This document shows, one piece after another, positions 1 to 12,500 of a stretch of DNA of 64,000 bases. Each line of letters opens with the position of its first letter. Positions within the stretch are counted from its first letter, which is position 1. The position numbers and the translations under genes are program-made. The notes beneath the pieces were generated by a model that did not search any database, had not been told where the DNA came from, and saw only the letters and a list, made by a program, of their open reading frames with translations. The stretch lies in contig OZ020317.1 of the NCBI GenBank assembly GCA_963971305.1, positions 20,354,001-20,418,000 of the forward strand. The letters are read 5' to 3'. This DNA comes from Arcuatula senhousia (taxonomy: Eukaryota > Mollusca > Bivalvia > Mytilida > Mytilidae).

Positions 1-23
1 AGCTTTTTCAAAGATTTCTGGCT

Positions 24-207
24 AAGGGCTGTTCCAGAATTAAATGTGGGGGGGGAGGCACTTTTTTCTTTACCCCACCACCCATCAAAAAATAATTAAT
101 TTTTATCATTGTTTCTTCACAAAATTTTCTAAAACACCCACCACCCACCATATATGTAATAGAAATTCCTCCCGACCCCCCACATGATAAATTTTGGAAC
201 AGCCCTA
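24..207. mobile_element. MITE with AGGGCTGTTCCA inverted ends
   Basis: A short element of about 184 bases is bounded by AGGGCTGTTCCA on the left and its reverse complement TGGAACAGCCCT on the right. G-rich and C-rich runs lie just inside the ends. It has no coding capacity. A right-end fragment of the same family is seen near 38415-38487. The superfamily is not determined because the target duplication is unclear. Confidence 0.6.
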
Positions 208-338
208 ATAGGACAGGCACATTTAAAATGTGGTGGGGCTAAACTAGTTATTTTGGCCCAACCTTCCCCTTATCAATAATCTCAGACTAAGCACAAAATA
301 TTCAAAATAAACATTGATATTCATCACTATGGTTACAG

Positions 339-531
339 GAGATGCAGGAGAAACGGAACCAGGGCCTGAACCAGAAGTTAATGGGACACGAACAGAAAAT
401 AAAGGCTATGGAAAAAGACCAGCTGGCGATGGAGGTGGCGGTCAAAGAAGAACTCTCCAAGAAAGAGAAAGAAATAGCCACCCTCAGACAAGCCGCCAAT
501 GCCGCACCCCCTCCACCTAAGATACAGAAAG
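339..531 (+). CDS. Gene 1 exon, coiled coil (first exon in window)
   Basis: The acceptor ends TTACAG and the donor is AAAG|GTAAAT. The 64 residues include an MQEKRNQGLNQKL start, a KKEKEIATL heptad and a proline stretch (PPPP). An upstream exon is expected because the acceptor is good. The exon could instead contain the start codon, since an ATG is its second codon. It ends in phase 1. Confidence 0.75.
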
Positions 532-3500
532 GTAAATGCTGGTTAACTGGAAAATTGTTGCCAACAAATTTAAGTACTTTCACAGAAGTGTTATAAATAT
601 GTATGAAAAAGTGAATTTCAATCAAACTTTTAATTCAGTAGGACAGAAGATTTGTAAAATTTTAGTTGAACTTTTATATTTATACCCAAAGTGGAAAAAA
701 GCTATTAACTTTTCTGAATGTCTCTCCACTATAACCTCAAAAGCAAGGCCTTCAAGGCAGCAACCATCAGGCCTTATTTTATAAAATGTTACCAAATGGT
801 CAGTTGAATATGCATTGTGTATCAAACGGTATTTTTCAATTCTGTATGAAACTAAGGGCTAATTCTAACGGTTATGATTCATAATGTCTATTACCCATTT
901 CATTAAAAACCTATGATGGCATAAAGTATGTTGTACATTTTTTTAATCGTCACTTTGCAGAATTTAGACGTAAGCAAGTGGCTTATTGTAATCTCTCCAC
1001 AGGTTGAAGTAAAGTTATCTTAATTTCTTTTGTTTACTTTAGCAATTATCAAAGTTCAAGATCCAGAATTGGTACAAAAACTAAAAGACACAGAGGAGGA
1101 ACTGGAAAGGTTAAAGGTCAGTAATTTTTTACAACAATTTTCAAGAGCCTGTACATCATTTATTACCAGGGTGCCCAGGGTAGATTATTAGTTCTTAGTT
1201 TAAAAATAAAACAGAACATTTCCTAAACCTTTTTTATGCAAAGATAATATGTTTTTTGTCCCTAGGTCACCCTGGGTTTTAATTTTCAAACGTAAGCCAA
1301 TAAAGTTTGTTGCAAATATTTCAAGTTGGTTTCGATGAGTGGAAACATTAAGTTAGTTTTGTTACCAAAAAATATATAATTGAATTTTAATAGCAATTGA
1401 AATGTTTTGTAGAAAAGGTCCAAATCATGCAATCGCAATTAATCTTGGATACAATTATTTCTGTGCCTATTCTGAAGTCATTATTAGGTTTTGATAGAAC
1501 TTAAATTTGTGAGAGTCACCTTATCCATGACTTATTTTATACATGTAACTTGTTTATTTTAAGGTACAAATGGCAGACATGTCAGAGAAAATAACAGAAC
1601 TAGAGAGACAAATCAGGAGGGATAAAGGTATTGATTGATTATATCTATATGTCCTATTACAATAATTTAAACATGTCAGTGTAAAAGACATACATGAAAG
1701 TTTTCATCTTCTTTCTGTCAACTGAGTAATTTAGATTGAAACAAAATGCTGTGTAGTTTCCTTTGGAGGTGTTAATCAATTTAAAAGAAATTTATAGATA
1801 CATTTTTGGCCATATTTCGCAGGCAGGCTGGGAAAATATTTTCAAAACATTTTTTTCAGCAACTTCTTATATATTTATGACTCCCATAACATTTGTGAGG
1901 AGACATATTGTTTTTGTCCTGTTCAACTGTTTGTTCCTGGCCGTCTCGCCGTCTGTCCATCACAAAGCGAAACTCCTCTGAAAATACTAAGCAGAATTTA
2001 ACAAAACTTGGTATATAAGGGGAACACCATATGTAGTTCTGCATATTAATGCTCAAATTTTTGTTAGAGTTATAGCCCTTTGGACTTACAAATTTGCTGA
2101 AGATCCTCTCTTATCACCTTGTCAGTGCAACTCCTCTAAACTATGGAACCGATTTCTATGAAACTTGGTATGTAGGAAGGACACTTTATGTAGTTGTGCA
2201 TGTTACAAGGAAATTTCTATTATCAAATTTTTGATGGAGTGATGGCCCTTTGAACTTACAAATTTGCTATAAATCCTCATTATCACGATGTCAGTGCAAC
2301 TTCTCTGATACTTCAGAACTGATTTTAACAAAACTTGGTATGTAGGAAGGGGACCATATGACTGTAGTAGTGCATATTACCAGGAAATATTGATTCTCAA
2401 TTTTTTTTGTATTAATGGACCTTTTGATTAATGATATTTGGTATGCAGCATAACCATGGGTATCCATACTATGGAATTCAATTTCAGATCTGTTGCTCGC
2501 CTACTTTTTATACCCCGCCACACGAAGTGGCAGGGTATTATGTTATACCCTCAGTTTTTAGCTCACCTGACCCGAAGGGTCAAGTGAGCTATTGTCATCG
2601 CCATCCGTCCGTCCGTCCGTCCGTCCTTCGTCCGTCGTCCGTCCGTTACTTTTTCAAAAATCTTCTTCTCTGAAACCACTGAATGGAATTTTTCAAAACT
2701 TGGTCCAAGTATTAATCAGGGCATGATGTTTAAAAATTGTGTCGGCTTTATGATTTGATAACAAACATGGCCGCTGTTACTAAAAATAGAACATAGGGTA
2801 AAATCACATTCAAAGACTTATAACTTGAAAACTAGAACAGATAGAAAAAATCTGAAGGATCTTAAGCTCTTCAGAATCAAAAGCTCTACAAAAGTCTCCA
2901 TTGGGTCGAAGTTGTCAGATGACCCCTAATAGAGGTTATGGCCCTATTAAGGTCAAAAATAGCGTTTTTCCATGTTTTTGCCCTATAGAATGAAAACTAT
3001 TGCAGATAGAGAAAAGCTGTTGCCTGCTAAAATGTTCAGCTCATTATGCTCTACAAAAGTCTCCCTTGGGTCGAAGTTGTCAGATGACCCCTAATTGGGG
3101 TTATGGCCCTATTAAGGTCAAAAATAGCGTTTTTTCATGTTTTTGCCCTATAGAATGAAAACTATTGCAGATAGAGAAAAGCTGTTGCCTGCTAAAATGT
3201 TCAGCTCATTAAGCTCTACAAAAGTCTCCATTGGGTCGAAGTTGTTAGATGACCCCTAATTGGGGTTATGGCCCTTTTAAGGTCAAAAATAGCGTTTTTT
3301 CATGTTTTTGCCCTATTGAATGAAAACTATTGCAGATAGAGAAAAGCTGTTGCCTGCTAAAATGTTCAGCTCATTAAGCTCTACAAAAGTCTCCATCGGG
3401 TCTAAGTTGTCAGATGACCCCTATTAAGGGTTATGGCCCTTTTAAGGTCAAAAATAGCATTTTTTCATGTTTTTGCCCTATAGAATGAAAACTATTGCAG

Positions 3501-6500
3501 ATAGAGAAAAGCTGTTGCCTGCTAAAATGTTCAGCTCATTAAGCTCTACAAAAGTCTCCATTGGGTCCAATTTGTCTGATGACCCCTAATATGGATTATG
3601 GCCCTATTGAGGTCAATAATAGCGTTTTTTCATGTTTTTGCCCTAAAGAATAAAAACTATTGCAGATAGAGAAAAGGTGTTGCTTGCTTAAATGTTTAGC
3701 TCATTAAGCTTTACAAAAGTCTCAATAGGGATGAAGTTGTCAGATAAGCCTTTATAGGAGTAATGGCCCTTTTAAGGTTAAAAATAGCGTTTTTTTCATG
3801 TTTTTTGCGCTATTGAATGAAAATTATTGCAGGTAGAGAAAAGGTGGGGCTTGCTTTAATGTTCAGCTCATTTAGCCTCAGGAAAGTCTCCGTTGTGTCT
3901 AAGTTGGGACTTGACCCATTAAAGAAGAGACCATTATGCCTTAAGGACCAGGTGAGCGATTCAGGCTCCTGGGAGCCTCTAGTTTTCGGTGTCTGTCCGT
4001 CCGTCCCCTGAAGGTTTCCGACCAATAACTTGAAAATGCGTTAAAGGATTTGAATGATATTTTGCACAGCTGTTAAGTACAATAAAATACAGGTCAAGTT
4101 TAATTTCCAGCATGATCCAATAAATAGTTTTCGAGATAGGCCACTTTGAAAAATCAAATTTCATGAAATTTTGAGTTTCCGACCAATAACTTGAAAACGC
4201 TTCATGGGATTCAAATGATATTTTGTACAGCTATTGAGTACAATAAAATACAGGTCAAGTTCAATTTCCAGCTTGATCCAAAAAATAATTTTCTAGAAAG
4301 GCCACTTTGAAATCAAATTTTATGAACTTTTGATATTATAACGTGGCGGGGTATCATTTAATGTCCCATTACATCCCCGTTTTTTTTGTTGAATGAAATC
4401 CTGTTATTTTTTACTTTGGCAGATTTTAATGTCTGATTATATGATTAATTTTAGAAAGAATACGCCACCTAAAAGAAGACTTGGATAAAGCTGAAAAAGC
4501 TGCTGCTGAAGCTGCCATGACAGTCAATATACCTACTGAGCCAGTCAAAGAAAGTCAAGAGGTATTGTTAGAAGGTTTTAGGAGAAGAGATTCTGAGAGC
4601 CAGCTGTGTAGTGGTTAACTTGTTGAGTTATTAACACCAAGGTTAGGGATTTGATCCTTGTCCTTGGTGAAAATTTCATGTAATAATTTTCCGATTCTGC
4701 CCAGCCAACTGTCCATCCTTCAATCCGTCCATCACACTTTAGTTTTCTGCACTTTTTTTCATCATCCTTACATATGTTCAAAAGATTTTTGGTATGTGAC
4801 TCTACCATGATGAGTTACAGGTCAAGTTGGAGTTTTGTTCTGGTCCATTGATTTTGACCTAAATTACAGCCCTTGAACTTAGCAAATTTTGTAAAAATAA
4901 CAGTTTTTTTAACTTTTTTTTCGACATCCGTGCATATATTCCAAAGACTTTTGGTATGTGAGTCTACCATGATGAGTTACAGGTCAAGTTTGAGTTTTGT
5001 TCCAGTCCACTGATATTTGCCAGTGGGGCATGAGTGTTATCTTGACACATTTCCTTGTTTTTAATTGCACGCCCTCCCGTTCCAAATTTTATATCCTTAT
5101 AAATATATCAGAACTAAACAAAAAATTATTTATGACAAATAGAGAAAATCTAAAATTTTCCAAGCAGAATAAAATATAAAAAGGCTTTATTTTAAGCTGA
5201 AAGAGAATGAATGCTACAAGGGGTTTTTGAGACCAATGATATATTAAATTCTCTTCTCATTGATTTAACTTTTAATATTAGAAATTCATTATTTTTTTTT
5301 CTTGTAGACCACAGAAGCAGTTGATAAAGACTCAGCTTACTACAAAAAACTTCTCAAAGGAATGAAAAAAGATTTTGCACAAGAGCTGGAAAAACTAAAA
5401 ACTCACCTGGAGAAAGAAAGAGCAAGGTATTATATTAGATAAATAAATTATATTCATATATTTTGATAACTATCCCTAAAGAACAAGTGGCTTACCTGAA
5501 ACCATGTAAATGAAAAGCATGATCCTCATTTATTCAACCTTGGGCATGCCGCATGCGCAACTAAAAATATTCCTCTTTTGACAAGTTTGGTCTGTCACGC
5601 GTTTCTTGTTCACAAAAAAACCTCAAAACTATCAGCAGTTTAAAAATATTGTACACTTGCTGTGTTCAAAATATGTTTTGGAAAAACTTGGAATTTTTGT
5701 CTCACTTGCAAAGCAGAGGACATAGGTGTTACTTTACCTGCGGCGGCGGCAGCGAGGATAACTTTTTGGGTAAGGTTTTATGAGCACCTCCATACCTCAA
5801 GAACTATAAGTCTTAGGTTGATGAAACTTGGTATGCATATACCTCAGAAGTAGTTTAGACCAGTTGCATCCCCATCTTTTTTTCATTTTCTGGTTGAGTG
5901 AGTTTGACATTTTTCAATACATATAATAGCAATGGTAAGGTTTTGCGAGCATCTCCATATCTCAAGTACTATTGGTCCTGGTTGATAAAAAACTTTGTAT
6001 GCATATGCCCTAGTAAAACCTTAGCACAGTTGCATCCTCATCTTTTGACCTTGAGCTTGATTTTCTGGTTGAGTGACTTTTATTATTTTTATTGCATATA
6101 TTAGTAATGTTTAAGTTCTATAAACACCTTTTGATATAAGAAACTGAAAATCCTTATAGATTTAAAATAAAATGGAAGTAAGAAAGGATTATTGTTTGAG
6201 ATGGTGCCGGCAGGAGAGACAAACTTTAGTGTTTATTCTTGTTATAGAAAGTTACAGATTTTGAAAATTTGACTTTTGTCTAACATTAGAAATAGCTATA
6301 TTGAGTTGATGATTTTAATAATTTCTTCATTAGGGGTACAGCAGCCAGTAAAAGAGCGGAAAACATTCACAAAGATCAGTTGACCAATATACAGAAAGAT
6401 GTTGTTCGTGTTCTTCGCGCGATCATGCATTTCCGTGAGCACATGTGTACAGTAATGGAAAAAGACAACCTAAAGGATCTGGTCTATAATCTACAACAGT

Positions 6501-9500
6501 TAGGAACGCTCATTCCTGATAAGGTATCATTGATTAATTTTGAAACCCTGACAATCTAAGATGATTTTGGTTGGAAAATTTAATTTATACTGGTCACAGA
6601 GTAGATCTCGCCAGCAAGTAATTCTCGCCACTTGATTTTCAAACATTGATTGTGAAGTTATTCGGATAGTTAGGTCTGAAATGAAATCTGATCCAAAAAG
6701 AGGGCAAAAATGTCTTTAAAATGAGCTATTCCATGACAATTTTAGCAGAAAAATAGCGAAACATGGCGAGAACTTCTTTTGAGAAAAAAAGTGGTGAGAT
6801 CTACTCTGTGACCAGTACATGTACATTATATAGAAATTTCATGGTGAATTTAGAATTTTATTTACTGAACAGAATGAAAGGAAACATGGCATGTAGTAGG
6901 AACACCATATATAGTTGTGGATATTACATGTACCAGAAAATTAATATCCTTATTTTTTTGTGTGGAAGGTAAGCCTTTTTAGCTCACCTGACCCGAAGGG
7001 TCATGTGAGCTATTGTCATCACTTGGCGTCTGTCGTCCGTCCTTCGTCCGTAAACTTTTTAACCCTTAGCCTGCTACGCGCGACAATTGTCGTTCCGATT
7101 ATTCAAACTGGCATTGCTACGCGCGACTATTGTCGTTTCTCGGACCCACGTGTTTATCGTAGTTTCTAAGCAACAAAGGGAAATCCTTATCGGAAATGAC
7201 GTATGTTAATTCTTTTAACGGTTGTGATTGGATAAAATTTCAATTATTTTCGGGTTTCTCGGGTGTTTTTACTGTTTATCATGAAAAATAAAAAGTAAAT
7301 AATTTAAAAATGTCTCAAAATGGCGGATGTAAATTAGAGTGATGACGAAGAAGTCGTCAATTTTATGAACGGTTGTGATGTCAAAGAGGGTTTTTACAGG
7401 ATTTAAATCTGAAGATTTGATGATTAACAATCGAAAATTATTTGTAACTTTATCCTTGAGTGATCTTTTGCCAAATACTGGCAGGGATTTTCCAGACGAT
7501 GTTCAATTTTTTTTCTCGAAATAATTTGATCTCTCTGAGATGACTGATGTTTTCAATGCCCTGTTCAGCCGTGAAATAAAAGATGTTCGGCAGAAAGGAC
7601 GACCATTGGACTGATTAAAACGATATATGATAAATATTTTAGTCAATGAAGCAGACAGGACGCTTTTTCTCGTAAAAAATTCTGAAAAATGTTGGACTGA
7701 AAAAACTACGTAGGTCTTTCTGGGATTGACTTTTGCTATAGGACTACTGGAAAAAGAATGTTTTCAGCAATATTGGTCAATGTTTGAAGTAGTTGACACC
7801 CATATTTCCTAATTAGAAGAGATGTGACATCATTTTATTGGTCCTTATGTGTTTAGACTGCAGTTTTGCTCTATGATCCTCTGTGCATGCCAAAATGCTT
7901 TGATTGGATAACACCATGTACAATTATAGGGCAGTTTTTTTACCTGATGTTGAAAATGAACAACCTGAATCAGATTGAACAAATATATAGTCATAACATG
8001 TGTTATTATGATGTTTAAACTAAAAAGTTATTATTTTTTTCGACCAGTTTTACCATTTTCAAAGTTAACGAGTTTTTGACATACCTGTGCCTTACCTGTA
8101 GATATACCTGGGATTTTTATGAACTTTTTTAACATAAAAATTTTTTCTGAAGATTAATAATGGCTAAAGTAACATTGTTACAAATTTTAATTCTTGTTCA
8201 ATGGTTTAAACCATTAAATTATAAAACCTTATATATTTTCACCTTTATTTGCACCTGTACAGGTAAAACTTGCTTGTAAGCACCAACACACAAGAAAAAT
8301 GAAAACTAGAGAATCCAACAATACACATACATATAACTTTTATTGGTCTATGATAAAAAATAACAAAGATATGATCAATTGAATCAAGTAACACATTTAG
8401 TCAATTATGATATTTTTTATTCAGCATTACATAATAAAACAATAGAAATTATGTTGGCAGCTGAAGGGTTAAAACTCCTCTGACACCATAAGTCCAATTG
8501 CAACCAAACTTGGTATGGTTGTTCATTAGCATTCGGTGCTTAGAAATGATGTGGGGATTTTTTATTCGTCGTAAAACATGGCCGCCATGGCTAAAAATAG
8601 AACATAGGGGTAAAATGCAGTTTTTTTGCAAATAACTCAAAAACGGCTACAGATATCAAAATTCTGGCAGGGTAAAAGTGATCAGCACCTCAAGATCTAC
8701 CTACCCTGAAATTTTGGTCTCAAATAACCCTTTGGAAACTTTCATTGACCTGCAGCCTATAAGTGACGTTATCCACATTTTAGCATGCACAAATACGGGT
8801 AAGATGGGATACATGTTATATATCATTGCGAAGCTTGTCAAGTTTTCTGTAAAATGCTGGTGTAAAACCACCACCATCAAGGACTTGTTTTTTCACAAAA
8901 TGGCAGTGTACAAAAAATGCCAAAATTACCTTGGTTCAACACGTGTTTTGTTTTTCTTCCATTAACCGATTTACTCATAGAAAAAAATATGTATTCTTGC
9001 ACCTTCCTCTGAAGTAAAAATACCAATGAAATGGAAATTTCCTCAGCTTTCATTTGATTATAATTTTATATCTATAGTCATTATAATAAAAAGATACCAA
9101 TTGAAACTCTTCTACTTACAAATTGGATGTTTTTAAGAACTATTTGAGGGAGGGACCAATTGACCCGGAAGTGGTTAATGAGACCTTAATGATTAGACAT
9201 GTCTTTTTAAATTGTTGTCTTTCATATCAATAGAAAGAAGAGGATTTTGTGATTAAAATGAGCCCTCATATGTGTCAGTATCTGTAGTACTTTGATTTTT
9301 ATGAGTCGTTGAAAATGGTATGCAATTCTCCTAAACTCAGAATTTATGACGTCATGTTGCAAGGTAACGTCATTGAGTCAGGAAGGTATTAGTGAATCAA
9401 GTTTTATGAAAATAAAGACTCAGAACTAAATGAAATGATCAAAATATTTTAAAACTTTACCATAATAATACTTCTCATCAAATAAAAGTGTCATTATCAA

Positions 9501-12500
9501 CAATGGCATCCATGAAAACACAAATTTAGCCTACTCCAATATAGTTTTTTAGATATTTTGGTTGTGAACAATAGAATAAATTGTAAAATTATAAACAATT
9601 AAGTTCCAAATGCTTATATTTTAAAAGTTTACAAACAACAACTTTTACAAATGTAATTCAACTTTATGGTCAAAGGGCAGATAACTCAATAAAATCTTGA
9701 AAATATTTTTTTGCCAATAAATAATGGCTTTTTCATTTGCATCATTTTGTGCTGCATGGTGCGATTGTGATGCCTTACCCTTAGTTACCATAATAATGGC
9801 TAAAAAGGATCCAAGAATTGTCAATAAAGGTTTGAGAAAGAGGAGAAAATATTTATTTTCTAGTAAACATCAGCCATTCAAAGGAATAAATATAGATTCA
9901 ACTAACATCTTAGAACATATTGATCATGGAGAAAATGTCAATACAGCATCACCATCCACATCAGGGAGTCCAAAGGATTGTCCAAGACTTATGGATACAA
10001 CAGCTGATTTGTTTAAGGTAGACAACAGACAACCCATCATTCCGTATCGACTCCGGCCACAATTGTCACTGGGAAAAGAAAAAGAAAAAGCTGAAAGGCA
10101 AAATGTCTTATATGATCACAATGAAAATGGTATCATCAAATTATCAGAAATAGCCAAGCTTTTCAACAATTTTCTACAAAAGCACAGTAAATTTGGATGT
10201 CAAAATGCAACAGTGGAATTTATCAAGCATGGGCATTTTGGATTATGCATAACAGGGATTTTGAAATGTAAGAAATGTGAACTATATTCAGATCCTATTG
10301 ACTTATTTGAAAAGACACCCCGGCTTAAAGCAAAAGGTCCAAATGCAGGATGTCTTAATGAGGCCCTACCATTAGCTTGCCTTAAAACAAAAATGGGTAT
10401 GGCAGATATTAAATTCTTTTTATCAACACTTTCAATTAAACCGCCATCATCTACTTTGCTGCAAAAAAAATTAAACAACATGTCAAATCTTATGTGTGAT
10501 CTTAATGAAAAGTCAATGGTCGAGAACCAGAAAATTGTGCAACAAGTTATTGGAATTTCAAACAACGGATCCAACAAAGTTTCAGTAGAAACAGATGTGA
10601 GCTACAATAACAGAATGCAACTAGGTTTTGAAGCTGCGACTCAAAGTTTTGCCCCTATGATTGAAAATGTAACAAATAAAAAATTAACATTATCTCTTCA
10701 ATATGTAAACCGTCTCTGTAATAACAAAAATAGGAACTGTAACCATGTCAGTTGCGAAAAAAATTATCCGGATCACAAATCCATTGCTTCATCGGAAGGT
10801 TTCATGGTGGAAGAAAATATTAAAAATATTAATGAGCAGGGAATTTTACAAGTGGAATCGATTACGAGCGATGCATGCAACCAAATTAATAAAGTGTGCA
10901 AGAATTCGACTGGGAGCAAAATCAGGCATTACAATTGTTTTGTGCACAAAATGCGCAACTTCCAACGTCATATTCATTTTATGAAATTGAATGACAGTTC
11001 TAATACTTATAATTTGGAAAAGGCCCAGTATGTAAAACAATTGGCCCTATCTTTTCGTAAGAGGGTCCAGAAAGAACTTATGCGCATCAACAAGCGTACA
11101 CGAAGTGAAAATGAATTTGTCAAATCATCATTGCTGTGCTTGAAAAATGTCATAGAATGTTTTCAAAACAACCATCAATTGTGCCGCACTTTGTCAACAG
11201 TATGTGAAGCACACAAGGCATCATTTAAACCATCATTTCTCCCATGTGGAAAATATTTACAGCTGTCAACAACAGATTTGAATAAATTGATAGATATAGT
11301 TAGCAAGGATTTTTCCCATACCAATTTGCATGAAGTACGTGGTCTGAAAACAACAAATAAGTCGGAAAGCATGCATAATAGGTTACTGAAACATGTAACA
11401 AAGCGGGTAACTTGGAGCAGAAATTATGGGGCCATGTGTCACTCAGCAGTTCACTCAGACACTCACGGAAATGGCAAATCAACACTGATATTAGCAGAAA
11501 TGGCTGGCATCTCATATGCAAGGCATGGTCCTATGTTCGATCACATGACAAGCTTGGATAAACAAGACAATTACCACAAAGGTCGACAACGGACCGAAAA
11601 GTTCCGAGTAGAAAGATATTTTAAAAAGCTTAATCGATGCAGTAGAAAACTAGCTGAAAATTCACTTTACTGTCAAACAACGGTTTCAACTGAACTGTAC
11701 AACTATGCAATTAAACCAATGTAACAAAATTAATTTAAAAAAAAAAAAAAATCAAATAAAACATTTTGCCTTCCAGCAATACTTGCCTTATTTATCAATT
11801 GTTTATGATACAGTTTTTTAAGCCGGCATGACCAAAGCATACCTTACTATCAAAGCAAGAACCTCTTTTAATGTTATCTATAGAAGGCTCATAGCTAAAA
11901 TGGTCAAAATTGACACATTCTTTATTGTTGCACAAGTGGCTAACATTCATGGCTGGGTCAAGAGGGTCCGCACCATTTAACAAATAAAAAAACAACCTAT
12001 GAACACGGATACGAACCCTCTTGCCTCTAAACATAACTCTCAGAGAAGGGTAGTTATTAAAATATTCCCCTTGCCAGATCTTGCATCCATTAGGTTCACA
12101 TGTAAAAAAGTTATCAATTTTGTCCCATAAAAAAAGTTGTTCTTCAGCAGAAATTTTTTCTGAAAATATCTCACACATTTTAAATGACACCGGCTTAAAA
12201 AAACTAGATCACAAATTAATCAATTATAATTCTGGGTCTGAAAAATTGAAATGTGGTATAAATGTACAGATACGGTAAAAAAGGGTAAAAAACCTTAACT
12301 GTTTAAAATCTTACATGCTAAATAAAGAGTAAAAATTTTTAAATTACATTGTGTCACTGTCAGCCTCAGAAAAAAGCCAAATGTAATGCGATTTCCATGG
12401 TTACAATTCAAAAAACCCTTGAAATATATTCTAATAGACAAAACAAACAAAACATGCAACTTTGGGACAGGTAAAAAGGTGGTAGTCAAGGAAAAACATG

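Noticed and set aside
8678..8965. Two identical short ORFs in the 470-base direct repeats (also 12557-12790)
   Set aside because: They are identical only because the repeats are. The translation has no recognisable feature and no start-site support, so they are treated as non-coding.
10200..10577. 125-residue minus-strand open frame
   Set aside because: It lies entirely opposite the transposase ORF and shows no domain. It is a shadow frame.
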